Shown: positions 52,800-64,000 of the stretch, one piece after another
Numbering within the stretch: the first letter of the stretch is position 1
How the letters are laid out: each line of letters begins with the position of its first letter
Made by a program: the position numbers and the translations under genes
The notes under the pieces: generated by a model
Databases searched by the model: none
What the model saw: the letters and a program-made list of their open reading frames with translations, nothing else
What the model was told of the DNA's origin: nothing
Assembly (NCBI RefSeq): GCF_021018805.1
Contig: NC_086258.1
Span: 16,702,692 to 16,766,691 of the forward strand
Origin: Prinia subflava
Taxonomy: Eukaryota; Chordata; Aves; Passeriformes; Cisticolidae
DNA: 64,000 nt
Direction of reading: 5' to 3'

Positions 52800-54760
52800 A
52801 GGGGGAGGCAAGGTGTGCTTTGTGCAGGGTGTGGGATGTGTGGGATGTGCGGGGGCCGTGTGTCCCCCACACGCCGTTGCTGAGCTGCTCCTGGCTGTCC
52901 CAGAGAGGACACTGTTGGGAGCACGCTGTCAGCTCCAGGGGCTCACTGCGGTGTCTCTGGAAACTCCTGCGCTGGGACAGGGGATTCCACGCTGGATCCT
53001 CCCCGCTGCAGGCTGGTGTGCCAAGGCACAGGCACAGGGAGTGCTGGATCCTGTGCTCATGCTGGGCTGTGCTGTATGGCTGTGCTCAGCCGGGTGGCCC
53101 CAGTGACAGCCAGTGGCTCTGGCTGCTCTCCTCACCCCCAGTTTTGTCTCGAGGCACCAGTGCCATCACACCACACCTGCTGGTCACCCCAGCCAAGGCT
53201 TCTGCCTCCTCCCAAGCACATCCAGCACTCTGTGTCCCTTCCTCCTATGTCATTCCTTTCTCCTCTTCTGTGTACTTACCTGCTTAAATTGCTCCCATCC
53301 GTTGTGTTCCATTTAGGTTTCTGTCATCTTCATCCTGTGATTTATACCCTGTCATCACAGCTGGCTGTTACCCATCCTCCTGACTGGCCATTCATCCTCC
53401 TGTTCACATTTGGGCTTCTTTCTGCCAGTCAAAACTCCCTGGCATGTTGTCTGCTGACAGTGCTCTGCCATCAAGCAACGCTCTGTCTGTCCAGCTGACA
53501 AAAACCATCTCCTTGTTTCATTGCCCAGCCCCGTGGCTACCTGCCATCCCTGGCTCTGGCCCGGGCAGTGGTCAGGGATGGGTGTGGGCAGCCTGGCCAC
53601 AAACCCTGCAGCCTGTGCCTGCAGCAGGGGCAGGTCCTGCCCACACCCCTGCATGACTCGGTGCAGTTCTCAGTGCACAGCTGTGCACACCAGCACTGCG
53701 TCTGCCCCGGCCAACAAACAGTGCTGTGATAAGCACAGGGCTGGCTGACAAATCAGTACATCAGCAGGGTTTATCCTTTTGTTAAACACAAACCTATTTG
53801 TTCAGAAAGGAAGAGAAAACTGAACGAGTGAGAAACAGCTCCTGCAGGGGAGTTTAGTTCTGCAGGAGTGTTCTTGGGGCTATTTTTTGCTCTGTTATGA
53901 TGATGACTGAAAACATATTTATAAAGCTGAAAGAATAGCCTTTGCCTGAATAATGCTTTGCATTCCCAGAAGCTTCCTGATGTGCTTTGTAGTTGTCATG
54001 AGACCTACAGAGCCCTCTGATAATAACATTTTTGAGGCACACTTTTTGAGGCTTGTCCCTCAAAATGTGTGGAAAGCTGGAGGGAAGTTGAAATGAGATA
54101 ACTGCTAGGTTTATAAAATAAACTTTATTTCTTTAAGAACAAGTAATGTACTATTTTCCATTTAGTCAAACCAGAAGTAACATGAAATATAAATATCTCC
54201 TCTACTAGGAAATAAAAAAGGACAAGACTCTTTATTTTAGAACAGTAACAAAGTAGCTGATTAAGAGAGACGGAGCTGTGTCCTATCTCAGTGTATCTGG
54301 AGGATAATTCTTGCTAGTTTTCCTATCTGCAAAGGAGGATTTTTAATCAAAAGGAGGATTAAAATGCTGATTTAAAACCACACCATGCACACACAGAGCT
54401 CATCCCCTCTAGGCATGGTGCCTGCTCCTCCTTTGAGGTCCTGGGGGAATGGATAGAAGTGGGATTCATTCCAGTGGCCTACAAGATTCTCTTTCAAGCC
54501 TGTAGGAAAAGGGTAATTTGTGCTGAGAGTTTACAGCCCCTTTGCTTAAGTCTGTGACTGACATCAGAACTTTCTGCAGAAACTCAGATTTCTCAGGTTG
54601 AAATGTTGCTGCTATGTGCCACTGTTGATCTGTACTTCTATCAGCATCACACTCAGCACAAGAGGACTCAGGGTCTGACCCTTTTCAATCCCGTGATAAA
54701 TTTGGTCTACTTCACCTCATATATTTGTTCTGTGAAAAATACAACCTCTTCATTTTTTCA
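52800..54760. other. Spacer; no gene recognised
   Basis: Moderately GC-rich sequence that becomes AT-rich after 53.8 kb. Short open frames have no recognisable product. No RNA gene or clear mobile element was seen. Confidence 0.55.
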
Positions 54761-54764
54761 GCCT

Positions 54765-55437
54765 GGGACACCACATATAAAAGCAGACTGGGGACTGACT
54801 ACAGTGCAGCTCTGCAGTAAAGGCCTTGGGATTCTCGTGGAAAACAAGCTGGACCTGTGTCAGCAGTACCCCCCTGCAGCAGCAACACCCACCAGTCATG
54901 GGATTGCATTAGCAAGTGGTCAGCAAGTGCAGGGATGTGGTCATCCCCTTCTGACTGGCTCTGGTGAGGCTGCATCTGCAATACCCTGTGCAGCTTTTAA
55001 ACACACTCACCCCATTGTTTGGGAGATGCTGACACGCTGGAGAGGCTCCAGCACAGCCCCAGGATCAGCAGGAGCGTGTGCTGTGGGAGGAGATGAGGTG
55101 GGAATTTGGTTGGTTTGGCCTGCAGAAGGGAAGGCTGGGGGATCTCATTGCAGAGGTGCTGCTGCAAAGGGGGGATAAGAATTCCAATGCATCCAAGCTT
55201 TTCCTGCAAGGGCACAGTGAAAGGACAAGAGGCAATGGTCTCATGTTGCCAGCCTGCAAAATCCTTCCTCAACAAAGGGAGCAACTCACCATGAGAGTCC
55301 TGCAGCCTTGGGACAGGCTGCCCAGGGAGGCTGGAGAATCTCCATCCTTGGAGTTTCCAGGATAAATGTGGACAAGACCCTGGAGTGACTTTATCCAGCT
55401 TTGAAGTTAGCCCTGCTTGGAGCAGGAGATGGGATTT
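54765..55437 (+). mobile_element. CR1 LINE copy with degenerate reverse transcriptase remnant
   Basis: The plus-strand reading GLGILVENKLDLCQQ (54820-54870) matches the C-terminal part of CR1 ORF2, where intact copies read LG-LVDNKL---QQ. Downstream, GGTGAGGCTGCATCTG, ACACGCTGGAGAGGCTCCAG, AAAGGACAAGAGGCAATGG and GGGACAGGCTGCCCAGGGAGG follow CR1 order. It is frameshifted, decayed and lacks the canonical terminal octamers, so it is an old inactive copy. Confidence 0.75.
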
Positions 55438-58400
55438 CAATGCACATTTTTCACTGGCTCAGCTGAACTCACTATTCCAGCAGGAAGGAAGTTGCATTCT
55501 GTGGTTTGAGAACTGATCAATTCACTGGAAAGGTCAAGAAGCACAGACCTGCTACCTAGAGAAATTTCAAAATCTGAGAATAAAATTTCTAATTAAATTC
55601 TGGTCTAATTGAAAAATAGTGTTTGTTGTATATTTTTGTATGTATGGCTTACATATCTGGAATTTTCTTATGATTACATTATGAGGATATGTCACCATTT
55701 GTTTTAAACTTTCTTGATCATCTTAATCTTTGTTCCTCAGACAGTTTCCTTTCTGGGTCACTGTAATATAAGAACCCTGCAACCTTTTCTTTCTACAGTG
55801 TTGGACAAGGTGCCACAAACTAGAACCTTCCCCACTGGTCAGAGAAGCACTTGATCTTCAGAAACTCTTCCTTCTGCATTCATTCTGGCTACAGGAGACT
55901 GCCTGATAAAATCCTCTGGGTATTTTCCTCCTTTCAGCTGAGTACCCCAACCTCACTAGATATTTGAAGTGAACATTGTTGTGATTTTTTGATACCAATA
56001 TAGATCCCTGCCCCAGACAGTCCCCACAGCCTTCACTGAGTTTTGGGCAGCTCCAGGTCCAGGTGAAGCTTGCAGGAGGTCAGGAATAGTGACAGAGAGA
56101 GTTTGCTGCCAACCTGCTGTTTGTAAATACCAGCAACAGCAAATTTTAAAGATTAAACCTGTCAAGGGAAAACTATTGCTGAGTTTTTCCAAGAATTCAC
56201 GGGATTGGATTCTCATCTTCAATACTCCTCAGGATGAACATAGTTCTTGCCTAATTCTTCGAGACTTTCCTGTATGAGTCATTGTTCATGGCAGAATAGC
56301 AGCTTTATACACAGATGGTTGTAGAACAGAGGCACCATTGAGAGGCAAACACTGAGACATCTATGTCCTGCAGATACAGGCACACACACACACAGATCAA
56401 CAGCTTCATCCACAGAAAGCACTCACTCCTGCTCAGTGTGTTCAGGCAGAATCTCCACTCCTTCATGACACAAGAAATCCCCGATGGAATTCAAGTAATG
56501 GGCAATTCATGGTGAAGAGGAAAGCTTAGTGTCAGGGAAATATCAATGTCCAAGCTAGCACACCCAGAGGGAGTTTGGCCAGAGGGCTGCCTAGCTGGAT
56601 TGTTCTCCTTAGCTGGCCAGAAGCCTAGTTCTCCATGGGCTCAAAAGAGAAGATCAGATGCTCTGGGATCCAGCAAGCTGTTGCAGATTATCTAGCAAGC
56701 CCAAATCCTACCAAAAGACTGATACTAAGCCAGAGAGAAGGACATTTGAAGGAAAGTTTTGGTGCTTTCATCAGAGTCCTCTTGGGATGTTTTTCTGTTT
56801 TTCCAGTGCCTCTCCACGTAATCTTGGACAAGTCCCTTAAGACCCTTAAGTAGGTTCATGCCCACATCTCCATGTGCAGGGAAATTTCAGAGTCATGGTT
56901 CAGGTTTGGACTCCAGTGCAGCTCTTAGGGGATAAAGGTCACTGTGGGTGGGTTGAGCCTATGATTGTGGGCCAGCACAATCCTCAGACGAAACAGGCAA
57001 GGGACAGATTCCAAAACACCATGCCTGCACTGGAAACCCTTCCTACAGAATGTTATGCATGCCAAGAGTTTGCATGGGCTCAAAAAAACAACTAGCCTCA
57101 ATAATGGAAATGAATGTGGAATGATGTGATACCACCTCTAACTGGGGAAGACATGAGCTATCATCTGTTGGAAATGAGGAGGATGGACATGAGCTGTCGT
57201 CTGTTGGAAATGAGGAGGGTGTTTTCAGAAATGTCTCTCTCTACCTGTCCTTTTCCCTAGACTTCTGCTGTAAGACATTGCTGGTGACAAGATAATAAGC
57301 CAGTCAGATCCAGAGCTATTTGTCTTATGCTGTTGTCTACCACTTAGAAGCTGAGATCCAGGTAGTCACAGTTTATTGTTATTAATACTGCAATTACATG
57401 ATTTATAGATAACGCCTTTCTTCCTTTCAGTGACTTTTCCCTTTAGCATGAAATAGCTAAACATTCAATAAACCCAAAAACATTAAACATTTAATGACCT
57501 AGTATTTATAGAGCTGGAGGAAGAGAGGATAAGGCTACAACAATATCTGCTTCAACAAATATAAATGCTTAGGAATCACTGAGGTGGTCTAAAATGAAGC
57601 CTATCCTCTCCTGGTGAGCACACTGACCACCATGAAATGCCCTGGATGCCCTGAATATTTAGTTTGCAGCAAGAGAAATAGCAGCAACACAAAAAGAGGG
57701 AAACATTTGAAATTCTGCATCCATCTAATTGGAGCACACGGCTGAGACTGAGGCTTTTCGGGGCCCCAAGAAGTGAGAGGTGAACACTGAACTGCTGGAG
57801 AGAAGGTTTGGCATCACTCTTTCAAACAGGGGTTTGTGACAACTGGCTGCTGCTGACACCTAACTCTGAGGCAAAGTGTCAGAGTTATTAGTCACATTTC
57901 TAGGACCAATTACTGCCTGTCATGCAACAGGGTGGGGCCTGGCCTGCCTCTCAGTAGGAAATAATGTTGACTGGAAATAGGCTGATGTTATCGGAACAGT
58001 TTGTTATTCTCAGCCTGCTTCCAAGAAAGGAAGTGAATGGAAGCAGTCATCTCTCCAGGTGAATTATCCTGGCAGAAAAATCCAGTTTATTCTCATGTGA
58101 ATCACCACAAGCTGTTTGTTCATGTAATATCACTGTCCATTTATAGACAGAGAATACGTTTGTTTATGTCTGACTCTAAAATAGTAGATACAGCTCTGGG
58201 CACTGCTAAGACAAGGATGACTAAACCTGCCCTGGAACATTAAAAAGTTTTACTACAACCACAGCCAGGCAGAGCACTGCATATCTGAATTCATTTTCAG
58301 GGTTGATCTTGTACAAGGGGACTTCTAAGGTCAGCAGTGCCATCTGAAAAACTTCTAAAAGCAGAAATCAAAGGTAAAGCCAAGCTGCATCCTTTGGTGC

Positions 58401-60900
58401 TTTTTTAGAAATTCGTGTTTGAATCACATATTTGATCAGATGAACATGACTCACAAATCTGAGTCCTCTGCTTGGAATGTTTGAAGTCCTGGATGCCTCA
58501 ATTTCCAAGCGTGATGCTCAAGAATATCTGGTCTAGGAAATTCATTCTCTGTGAGTTGCTGACCAAAAAGAGACTGTAGACCAGATGAAGTTTTGTTCTG
58601 AGCTCCTGGATCTGTTCTGGTATTTTGGCTGTTTAAAGCACTGAGAATGGCCCCTTCCACTAAAAACTTTTAAGCATTTTAACAACTGAAAGTTTCTTCT
58701 GTGTACACGCTCACAACATTTACTCTCCAAAACGGAATTAATTTCTGCTAGTCACTCAGATATCAAATGTCATTTAAAGATCTACTGCTATATGTGGTTT
58801 CTTTTTAGCCTCTTTCCTTCCTGGTTCCTGGCCTCAGGAGATGTGGTGCTGCTGTCTCTTGAAAGCAGGTATGGCCAGTCAATTATTCATGTGAATCTCC
58901 AAACCATCACAGTTATAAAGCTCTCCCCCACACCTGTGCTAACCCATTCCCATTGTGAACTCTGCAGAATCTGTTCAGAGAAGGCAGCTGGAGTCATTTA
59001 GATCTTCCTCACAGGCTAGACAGATTGTCAAATACTGCCTTGAACAAAAAAATTATTGACCACGTTGTTCCTGCAGCTGTCAGGTGTGAACCTTCTTCTG
59101 GTACTCCCAAGATGTTCTTAGGTCCCTCTTCAGGAAATCTGCACATCTGTACAGGACTTGTTGTAGTGGTGTAATTTTAAGGCCCCAAAACAAGCTGTGA
59201 AATCATGGAATGAGTTCTCTCTCTGACTGGATGACCACAGTGGAGGCTTTCAGCAGCATTATATGAAGTTGGCTCTTTCTCATTCACAGACAGCATTTTT
59301 TAACATTAAGATTTGTTAAAAAGTTATTTGGCCAGGTGTTAGGTCTTCACCCTAGGCTCTTTGGTGGCAGACAGGAAGAAAAAGGTCCTTTCAAGATCCC
59401 TAACACTAACACAGAATATGTGCATGTGATACTGATTTAGAACTGGTTTCTCATTGCTAAGTGGAATACCCTGCTAGAACAGATGGCAGAGTGAGCACGA
59501 CAGTTGTGATGGCTCAGGAAATAAATTCAGGCAGATCTTACAGCCAGAGGGACGGGTTTGAACGTTCAGTCAGACCTGCTGTGCACTGCCCAGGGAACAC
59601 CTGCATGCAGCTGGGATGCTTCAGCTGGGCTGGAACAGATGGTAGGAACAGAGGCTGAGACTGAAAGCTGACCAGTTCATCCCAGTGCCTGGTACCCCTG
59701 AAGTGGCAAATCTGCATGTTTCTGGATGGCTTCTGTACCTCATCAAAACTCTGGCTCTGATATGCTAGATAAAAAACGATGCTCAGAAATAATTTTCTAT
59801 GTTCAGAAATCCTTTTCCTCACACACCAAGCTTGTCCCTCTTTAACATCCCTCACAATACAGACATTACATGATACAGAAGCGAGCACAGGTCCAACCAA
59901 ACCTTTGGAAAGAGCTGCTCTCTGTTCAGGAAGCAAAGCCATCCTGCAAGCTGAGGAGGAGGACTGAACATAGCTCAAAAGAAACCAACCTGGTCATTAT
60001 CTGCAAAATGAAATGAGGACTATTTATGGAACTGTTCAAGAGATATTTACCTCCAGTGATTAAAAGGCATCCTCTGACAGGAATAGAGCCCTTCTGCTTA
60101 CAGACTGGATATTTGTACACAAGCCAAAGGCAAGCCATAGTAACAGGTTTAGAAAGAAAATTTAAAATAGAAATTAGGCAAGTGTTTACATTTGGGCTTG
60201 CCTGCTAAAAAGCTGAAGTTTGTAGTTGCTTCAGGAAGGAGACAACCCTAGGACTGAAACCCTGCTATAGGCTTTGCCATCAAGAGAGGTCATGAAAACA
60301 AAAACAGGAGCCTGCAAAAATATTAGAAAGGGAGATAGTGAGAAAAAACTAGTTGGAAGTAGAGGAAAAAAAAATCAGACAATAAACCAAAGAAAATATT
60401 GAAGCATTCTGTCAACATCAAACATTAAAAAAGCAATACTTAAAACAAAATTAATTATTTTACGTGAATGCTCAAAACTATGTGGATCTAAGTTGCAACA
60501 TAGCAAAGTTGGGTTTGTATATTCTGAAGAAAAATTTAGGATTTTGTTTTGATTTCAGTTCTTGCCATCTATAAATGGCATTGTTAGAGAACACTGCTGA
60601 TAGATGTACCTGGATGTGTGCCATGATATCAGGGCTGTGGGGTTTTGCCAAGCAAGGCACAGCTGGTGTGATAATACCACATAATGGATCATAGATCAGT
60701 AGTTATCAGCTTAAATACTTATCAAAAGGGGGTGATTTTAAGCAATTTATCACAATTCAGAGAATCAAAAAATAGAACTCTGGAAAAAGGCTGAAAATTG
60801 CTGAAAGAATCCTAATAAAAAATCCCGAAGAGCTCCAATCAGTGCTGTCTAAATGAAGGACAGCTGTATTGAAAGTCACCTTCTGAAAGGTCTAGGAGAA
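55438..60900. other. Spacer upstream of GAS7; no gene recognised
   Basis: No exon-like conserved segment, RNA gene or clear mobile element was seen. A 35-base motif (GACATGAGCTATCATCTGTT...) is imperfectly duplicated at 57150-57184 and 57186-57220. Alternative GAS7 promoters or enhancers could lie here, but nothing visible supports one. Confidence 0.5.
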
Positions 60901-60914
60901 AGGCTACAAACTGG

Positions 60915-61465
60915 AGTGTCACACACGTGCAATCACACACGAGCTACAGTCAGACACACATGAAGCAAGGTGTGTACTGGGCAAGTGCTGCAGAGACACA
61001 TCCACTTGAGGATGTGCCACTTCACACTTGCTTAAGTGTGTCACATAATGTTTTTCAGGCAAAATGGATCTCACTCCTTTGGTTGTGTGTAACAAATGCA
61101 CACACACACACACAGAGTGAGTGTCCCAGAGATCAGAGATGTCTCACACTCAGGCAGACACAATTCTCCCCAAACACACACACAGTGTCTCAGACACTAC
61201 ACACAGGGTCATACATGCAGGGTGTTAGACATGGACAGTGCTTCATCCACCACCTCACAGACACACAGGTGACAAACACACAGTGCCACACACGCTTCAG
61301 GCACACTCGGTGTCTCACCTGGCCCTTTCACCGACACACACGGGTGTCCTGCTGTCACAAACATGGTGACTCTTGTACACACGGCTGCCTCTCACAGACC
61401 TACACGTGGGCATCACTAACACACCCACGGGGTGACAGCGTCTGTCCCTCACACACAGACAGACA
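60915..61465. repeat. CA-rich low-complexity DNA
   Basis: Repeated CACACA and CAGACACACA strings with scattered unique bases; the longest pure CA run is near 61097-61113. It grades into the minisatellite that follows. Confidence 0.8.
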
Positions 61466-62085
61466 CACACACAGAGGGGTGTGGAGCACAGAGTCCCTCA
61501 GAACAGTGTCTGTCACACACAGACACACAAAAGGGTGTGGAGCACGCAGAGCACACAGAGTCCCTTGGAACACTGCCTGTCACATACAGACACACAGAGG
61601 GACGTGGAGCACAGTCCCTCGGAACGGTGCCTGTCACACTCACAGGAATGTGGAGGACAGAGTCTCTCGGAACGGTGCCTGTCACACTCACAGGGATGTG
61701 GAGGACAGTCTCTCGGAACGGTGCCGGTCACACACAAAGAGGAATGTGGAGCACAATCCCTCGGAACGGTGTCTGTCACACACAGAGGGTGTGGAGCACA
61801 GTCCCACCACACAGAACGGTGCCGGTCACACACAGACCACTGTGGAACACAGAGTCCCTCGGAACGGTGCCTGTCACACTCACAGAGGGTGTGGAGCACA
61901 GTCCCTCGGAGCGGTGCCGGTCACACACAGAGGGATGTGGAGCACAATCCCTCGGAACGGTGTCTGTCACACACATAGAGGAATGTGGAGCACAATCCCT
62001 CGGAACGGTGCCTGTCACAACACAGAGGGATGTGGAGCACACAGAGCACACAGAGTCCCTCGGAACGGTGCCTGTCACACACAGC
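61466..62085. repeat. ~48-bp minisatellite upstream of GAS7
   Basis: About 11-12 diverged units, each with CTCGGAACGGTGCC, TGTCACACACAGA and GATGTGGAGCACA. GGAACGGTG recurs at 61621, 61669, 61715 and 61763 and on to about 62060, mostly 46-50 bp apart. A near-multiple-of-3 unit keeps frames open on both strands (up to 614 codons); these are repeat artefacts. The array ends about 340 bp before the GAS7 start codon. Confidence 0.9.
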
Positions 62086-62089
62086 CACA

Positions 62090-62830
62090 CGCGGTGCTGC
62101 TCCCCGTGCCCTCGCCCCCACGCTGTCCCCCCGCCTCGCCCCGCAGGGTCACTCACACCGCTCCCTCTCGCTGTCCCGCCGCCACCAGCGCCTCCCGCAC
62201 CGCCTCTCCTCCCGCCTCCCCCTCCGCCGCTCTCCCCCTCCTCCCAGCACTCCTCCTCCTCCTCCTCCCTCGCCCGTCCCGCCCTCCCGCCCCACCCCGA
62301 GCCGGCGGTGCCCGTGGGCGCCGGGCGCCGGGGCTGCTCGGCTGCCGCTGCCCGCGCTGCCCGCGCCTGGCGCCCGCCGGGCCTGGAGCGGGGCCCCGAG
62401 GCCGGGCGGGACATCCGGGAGGGATGTCGGGGACCCGCTGCCAGGCGCTGTACCCCTTCTCCGGGGAGCGGCACCGGCAGGGGCTGCGCTTCGCGGCGGG
62501 CGAGCTGATCACGGTGCTGCAGGTGCCAGACGGCGGCTGGTGGGAAGGGCAGAAGGAGGACGGGCTGCGAGGCTGGTTCCCGGCCAGCTACGTCCAGCTG
62601 CTGGAGGTAGGGCCGGGGCCGGGAGGGGGCCGGGAGGGGCCGGCCCGGGGATGTCCCGCGGGGCACCGGCGGTCCCGGGGGCACACGGGGTCATCGCGGT
62701 GCTGCTCTTGGATTCCCCCTCGGCACCGCTGTGCCTCTGCCCCGGGCAGGTGTCCCGGCACCCCGGGATGAGGCTGCGGGGCGCTGTAAGAATCCGCTTG
62801 GTCCGCCGCGCTCCGGCAGCCGGAGCGTTT
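62090..62830 (+). promoter_or_regulatory. GAS7: CpG island and probable GAS7 promoter
   Basis: GC-rich and dense in CpG, with several Sp1-like boxes (CCCCGCC, GGGCGGG) and no TATA box. It covers the first coding exon and the start of intron 1. A transcription start between roughly 62250 and 62400 is inferred. Confidence 0.75.
62424..62606 (+). CDS. GAS7: GAS7 first coding exon (SH3 domain)
   Basis: Growth arrest-specific 7 is an F-BAR adaptor that binds membranes and actin and promotes neurite outgrowth and, in muscle and other cells, actin assembly. This 61-codon exon starts MSGTRCQALYPFSGERH and forms nearly all of an SH3 domain, with ALYPF, GGWWEG and GWFPASYV at the ligand-binding positions. 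It matches the long SH3-containing isoform as I recall it. The donor GTAGGG follows at 62607. WW and F-BAR exons lie beyond the window. The ATG (62424) sits in GGAGGGATGT and is the first codon of the conserved protein; the upstream open frame is low-complexity repeat. Orientation and adjacency to MYH13 match mammals. Confidence 0.95.
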
Positions 62831-64000
62831 TGTGCTTGTGGCTGTAGCCATGGAGAGGCAGCGCTCAGGTGGGTGACGAGCTGCGGGCTGCTGCGGGCGC
62901 TCGGGTTTTCACGGTCGCTGAAGAGCAGCAGAAGGCAGTGGCTGGGGTGATGCAGCCCCTGTCAGTCACTCACGAGGGTCAGATGCTGGGCAAGTTCCTC
63001 TCCATCCTCTCTCCCTCACCTGCTCCCACTCCTTCTCCGTTTCTTTCACTGAACATGTCGTGGCGTTATGTTGTGGAAGAGGTAATTCAGTATAGAATCA
63101 TGGAATCACAGAATGGGTTGGGTTGGAAGGGACCTTAAAGATCATCCCATTACACACACTCTGCCATGGGCAGGGACACTTCCACTAGACCAGGTTGCTC
63201 CAAGTCCCATCCAGCCTGGCTTTGAACACTGGCAGGGTTGGAGAAGGCACAGGTTTCCTAGGCATCCTATGCCATGGCCTCACCACCTTCACAAAGGCAA
63301 ATTTCTTCGTAACATCTAATCTAAACCTTCTTCAGCCTGAAGCCATTCCCCCTTCACTCCATGCCCCTGTCCAAAGTCACTCCCCAGTGCCTGTAGTTAC
63401 TGATGAGTTCTCCCTGGAGCTGTTTCTTCTCTCCATCTGCTGCAGCAGTTCCCCAGCCAGCTGCAGACACCTCACTGCCATACCTGAGGCGTAGCTCAGG
63501 GAGCCCCAGCAGGGTTAACCCTGGTTGTGCAGACCCAATGGCCATGGACTTCCTGTCAGGATACTGAAAAGTTCTGTCAGCTTCAGTCATTTTCAGAGCC
63601 CTGACAGCTGGGGTAACAGTTGGATTCCCACCTCAGGACTGCTTGTGCCTGAACGTGTTTACGGCTTTCAGTCCACACAAACAAGACAGCATGTGAGGGT
63701 AAAAAATATGCCCACAAAGAGTGCCTTCACAATCTCTGCATGTGAATTCTGAAACATCTTGTGCACTAAAGCAAGGACTTGGTGTGACCCCATCAGTCCT
63801 CTCCTCGCTGGCCACGCTCTGTTGTCATTTGGAGCTCACACCGAGGCTGTGGGCATGGCAGTGGTGTCCAGGAGCATCTCCCTGTGCTGACTGGGCTGGA
63901 GCCATCTGCAGCCTTCCTCAGGTCAGCTTCTGCTTGTCCCCCAGGTTCCCAAGGGGAATCTGCAGCTTTGGCCAGCCTGCTTTACTTATTTGCAAGGCAG
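62607..64000 (+). other. GAS7: GAS7 intron 1 (partial)
   Basis: It begins at the GT donor and runs past the window end. It holds the downstream half of the CpG island and a CR1 insertion; no further exon was recognised. Confidence 0.75.
63092..63415 (-). mobile_element. CR1 LINE 3' end
   Basis: A good reverse-complement match to the CR1 3' end: AATCATGGAATCACAGAATGG, GGTTGGAAGGGACCTTAAAG, CCATGGGCAGGGACACTTCC, ACTAGACCAGGTTGCTCCAAG, then AAGCCATTCCCCCTTC. It is in GAS7 intron 1 and less decayed than the other copies in the window. Confidence 0.92.

Noticed and set aside
50962..53287. Open frames of 480-620 codons on the plus strand and up to 522 codons on the minus strand.
   Set aside because: They run through 8-10 bp tandem arrays where every frame is open; the peptides are pure repeat (VCPCV or GYRGTGG types) with no domain.
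54603..55178. A 191-codon plus-strand frame.
   Set aside because: It overlaps a decayed CR1 copy; the only recognisable part is a remnant of CR1 reverse transcriptase sequence.
60927..62771. A 614-codon plus-strand frame and overlapping long frames before GAS7.
   Set aside because: It follows a CA-rich tract and a ~48-bp minisatellite. Only the last part, in another frame from 62424, is a real conserved protein (GAS7).

Overview
The window is genomic DNA of a bird, most probably a passerine. It carries multi-exon vertebrate muscle myosin genes with short introns, many CR1 retrotransposon fragments, and near 8.1 kb a SINE-like element that joins a tRNA-Ile-related head to a CR1-like tail. That design matches what I recall of the passerine TguSINE1 family. 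It is the GAS7-proximal end of the fast skeletal myosin heavy chain (MYH) cluster. Gene order and strand match the mammalian cluster: fast MYH, then MYH13, then GAS7, all in one direction.

Layout: (1) 300-16070, + strand, the 3' 35 coding exons of a fast skeletal myosin heavy chain (adult or neonatal MYH1-type); its three upstream coding exons and promoter lie before the window. (2) 16.2-22.3 kb, spacer with a CR1 piece, simple repeats and no supported gene. (3) 22.34-50.95 kb, a complete second myosin gene: TATA promoter, two likely noncoding exons, 39 coding exons (24299-50762, predicted 1942 residues) and a poly(A) signal. Rod and tail residues and its place next to GAS7 identify it as MYH13, which as I recall is the myosin linked to superfast syringeal muscle in songbirds. 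(4) 51.0-52.8 kb, two large tandem arrays, the second a run of G4/G5 tracts, separated by a GC-rich inverted-repeat segment. (5) 52.8-60.9 kb, spacer with a CR1 copy that retains degenerate reverse transcriptase sequence. (6) 60.9-62.1 kb, CA-rich DNA and a ~48-bp minisatellite abutting a CpG island. (7) 62424-62606, the first coding exon of GAS7 (SH3 domain), with intron 1 running to the window end.

The two myosins encode parallel versions of the same motor: P-loop, switch I and II, actin-binding loop 2, SH1/SH2 helices, converter, two IQ helices and a ~1100-residue coiled-coil rod. Their exon boundaries are shared, and all internal exons have equal length except the two that encode surface loops 1 and 2. 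Divergence is strongly mosaic. A 317-bp stretch of one rod exon is identical between the genes and others are nearly so, while neighbouring exons differ widely, which points to recent exon-scale gene conversion. Other notable points are one GC-AG intron in each gene, loss of the last coding intron in the first gene, a (GGT)n glycine run in loop 2 of the MYH13 gene, and a perfect 42-bp palindrome in an intron.
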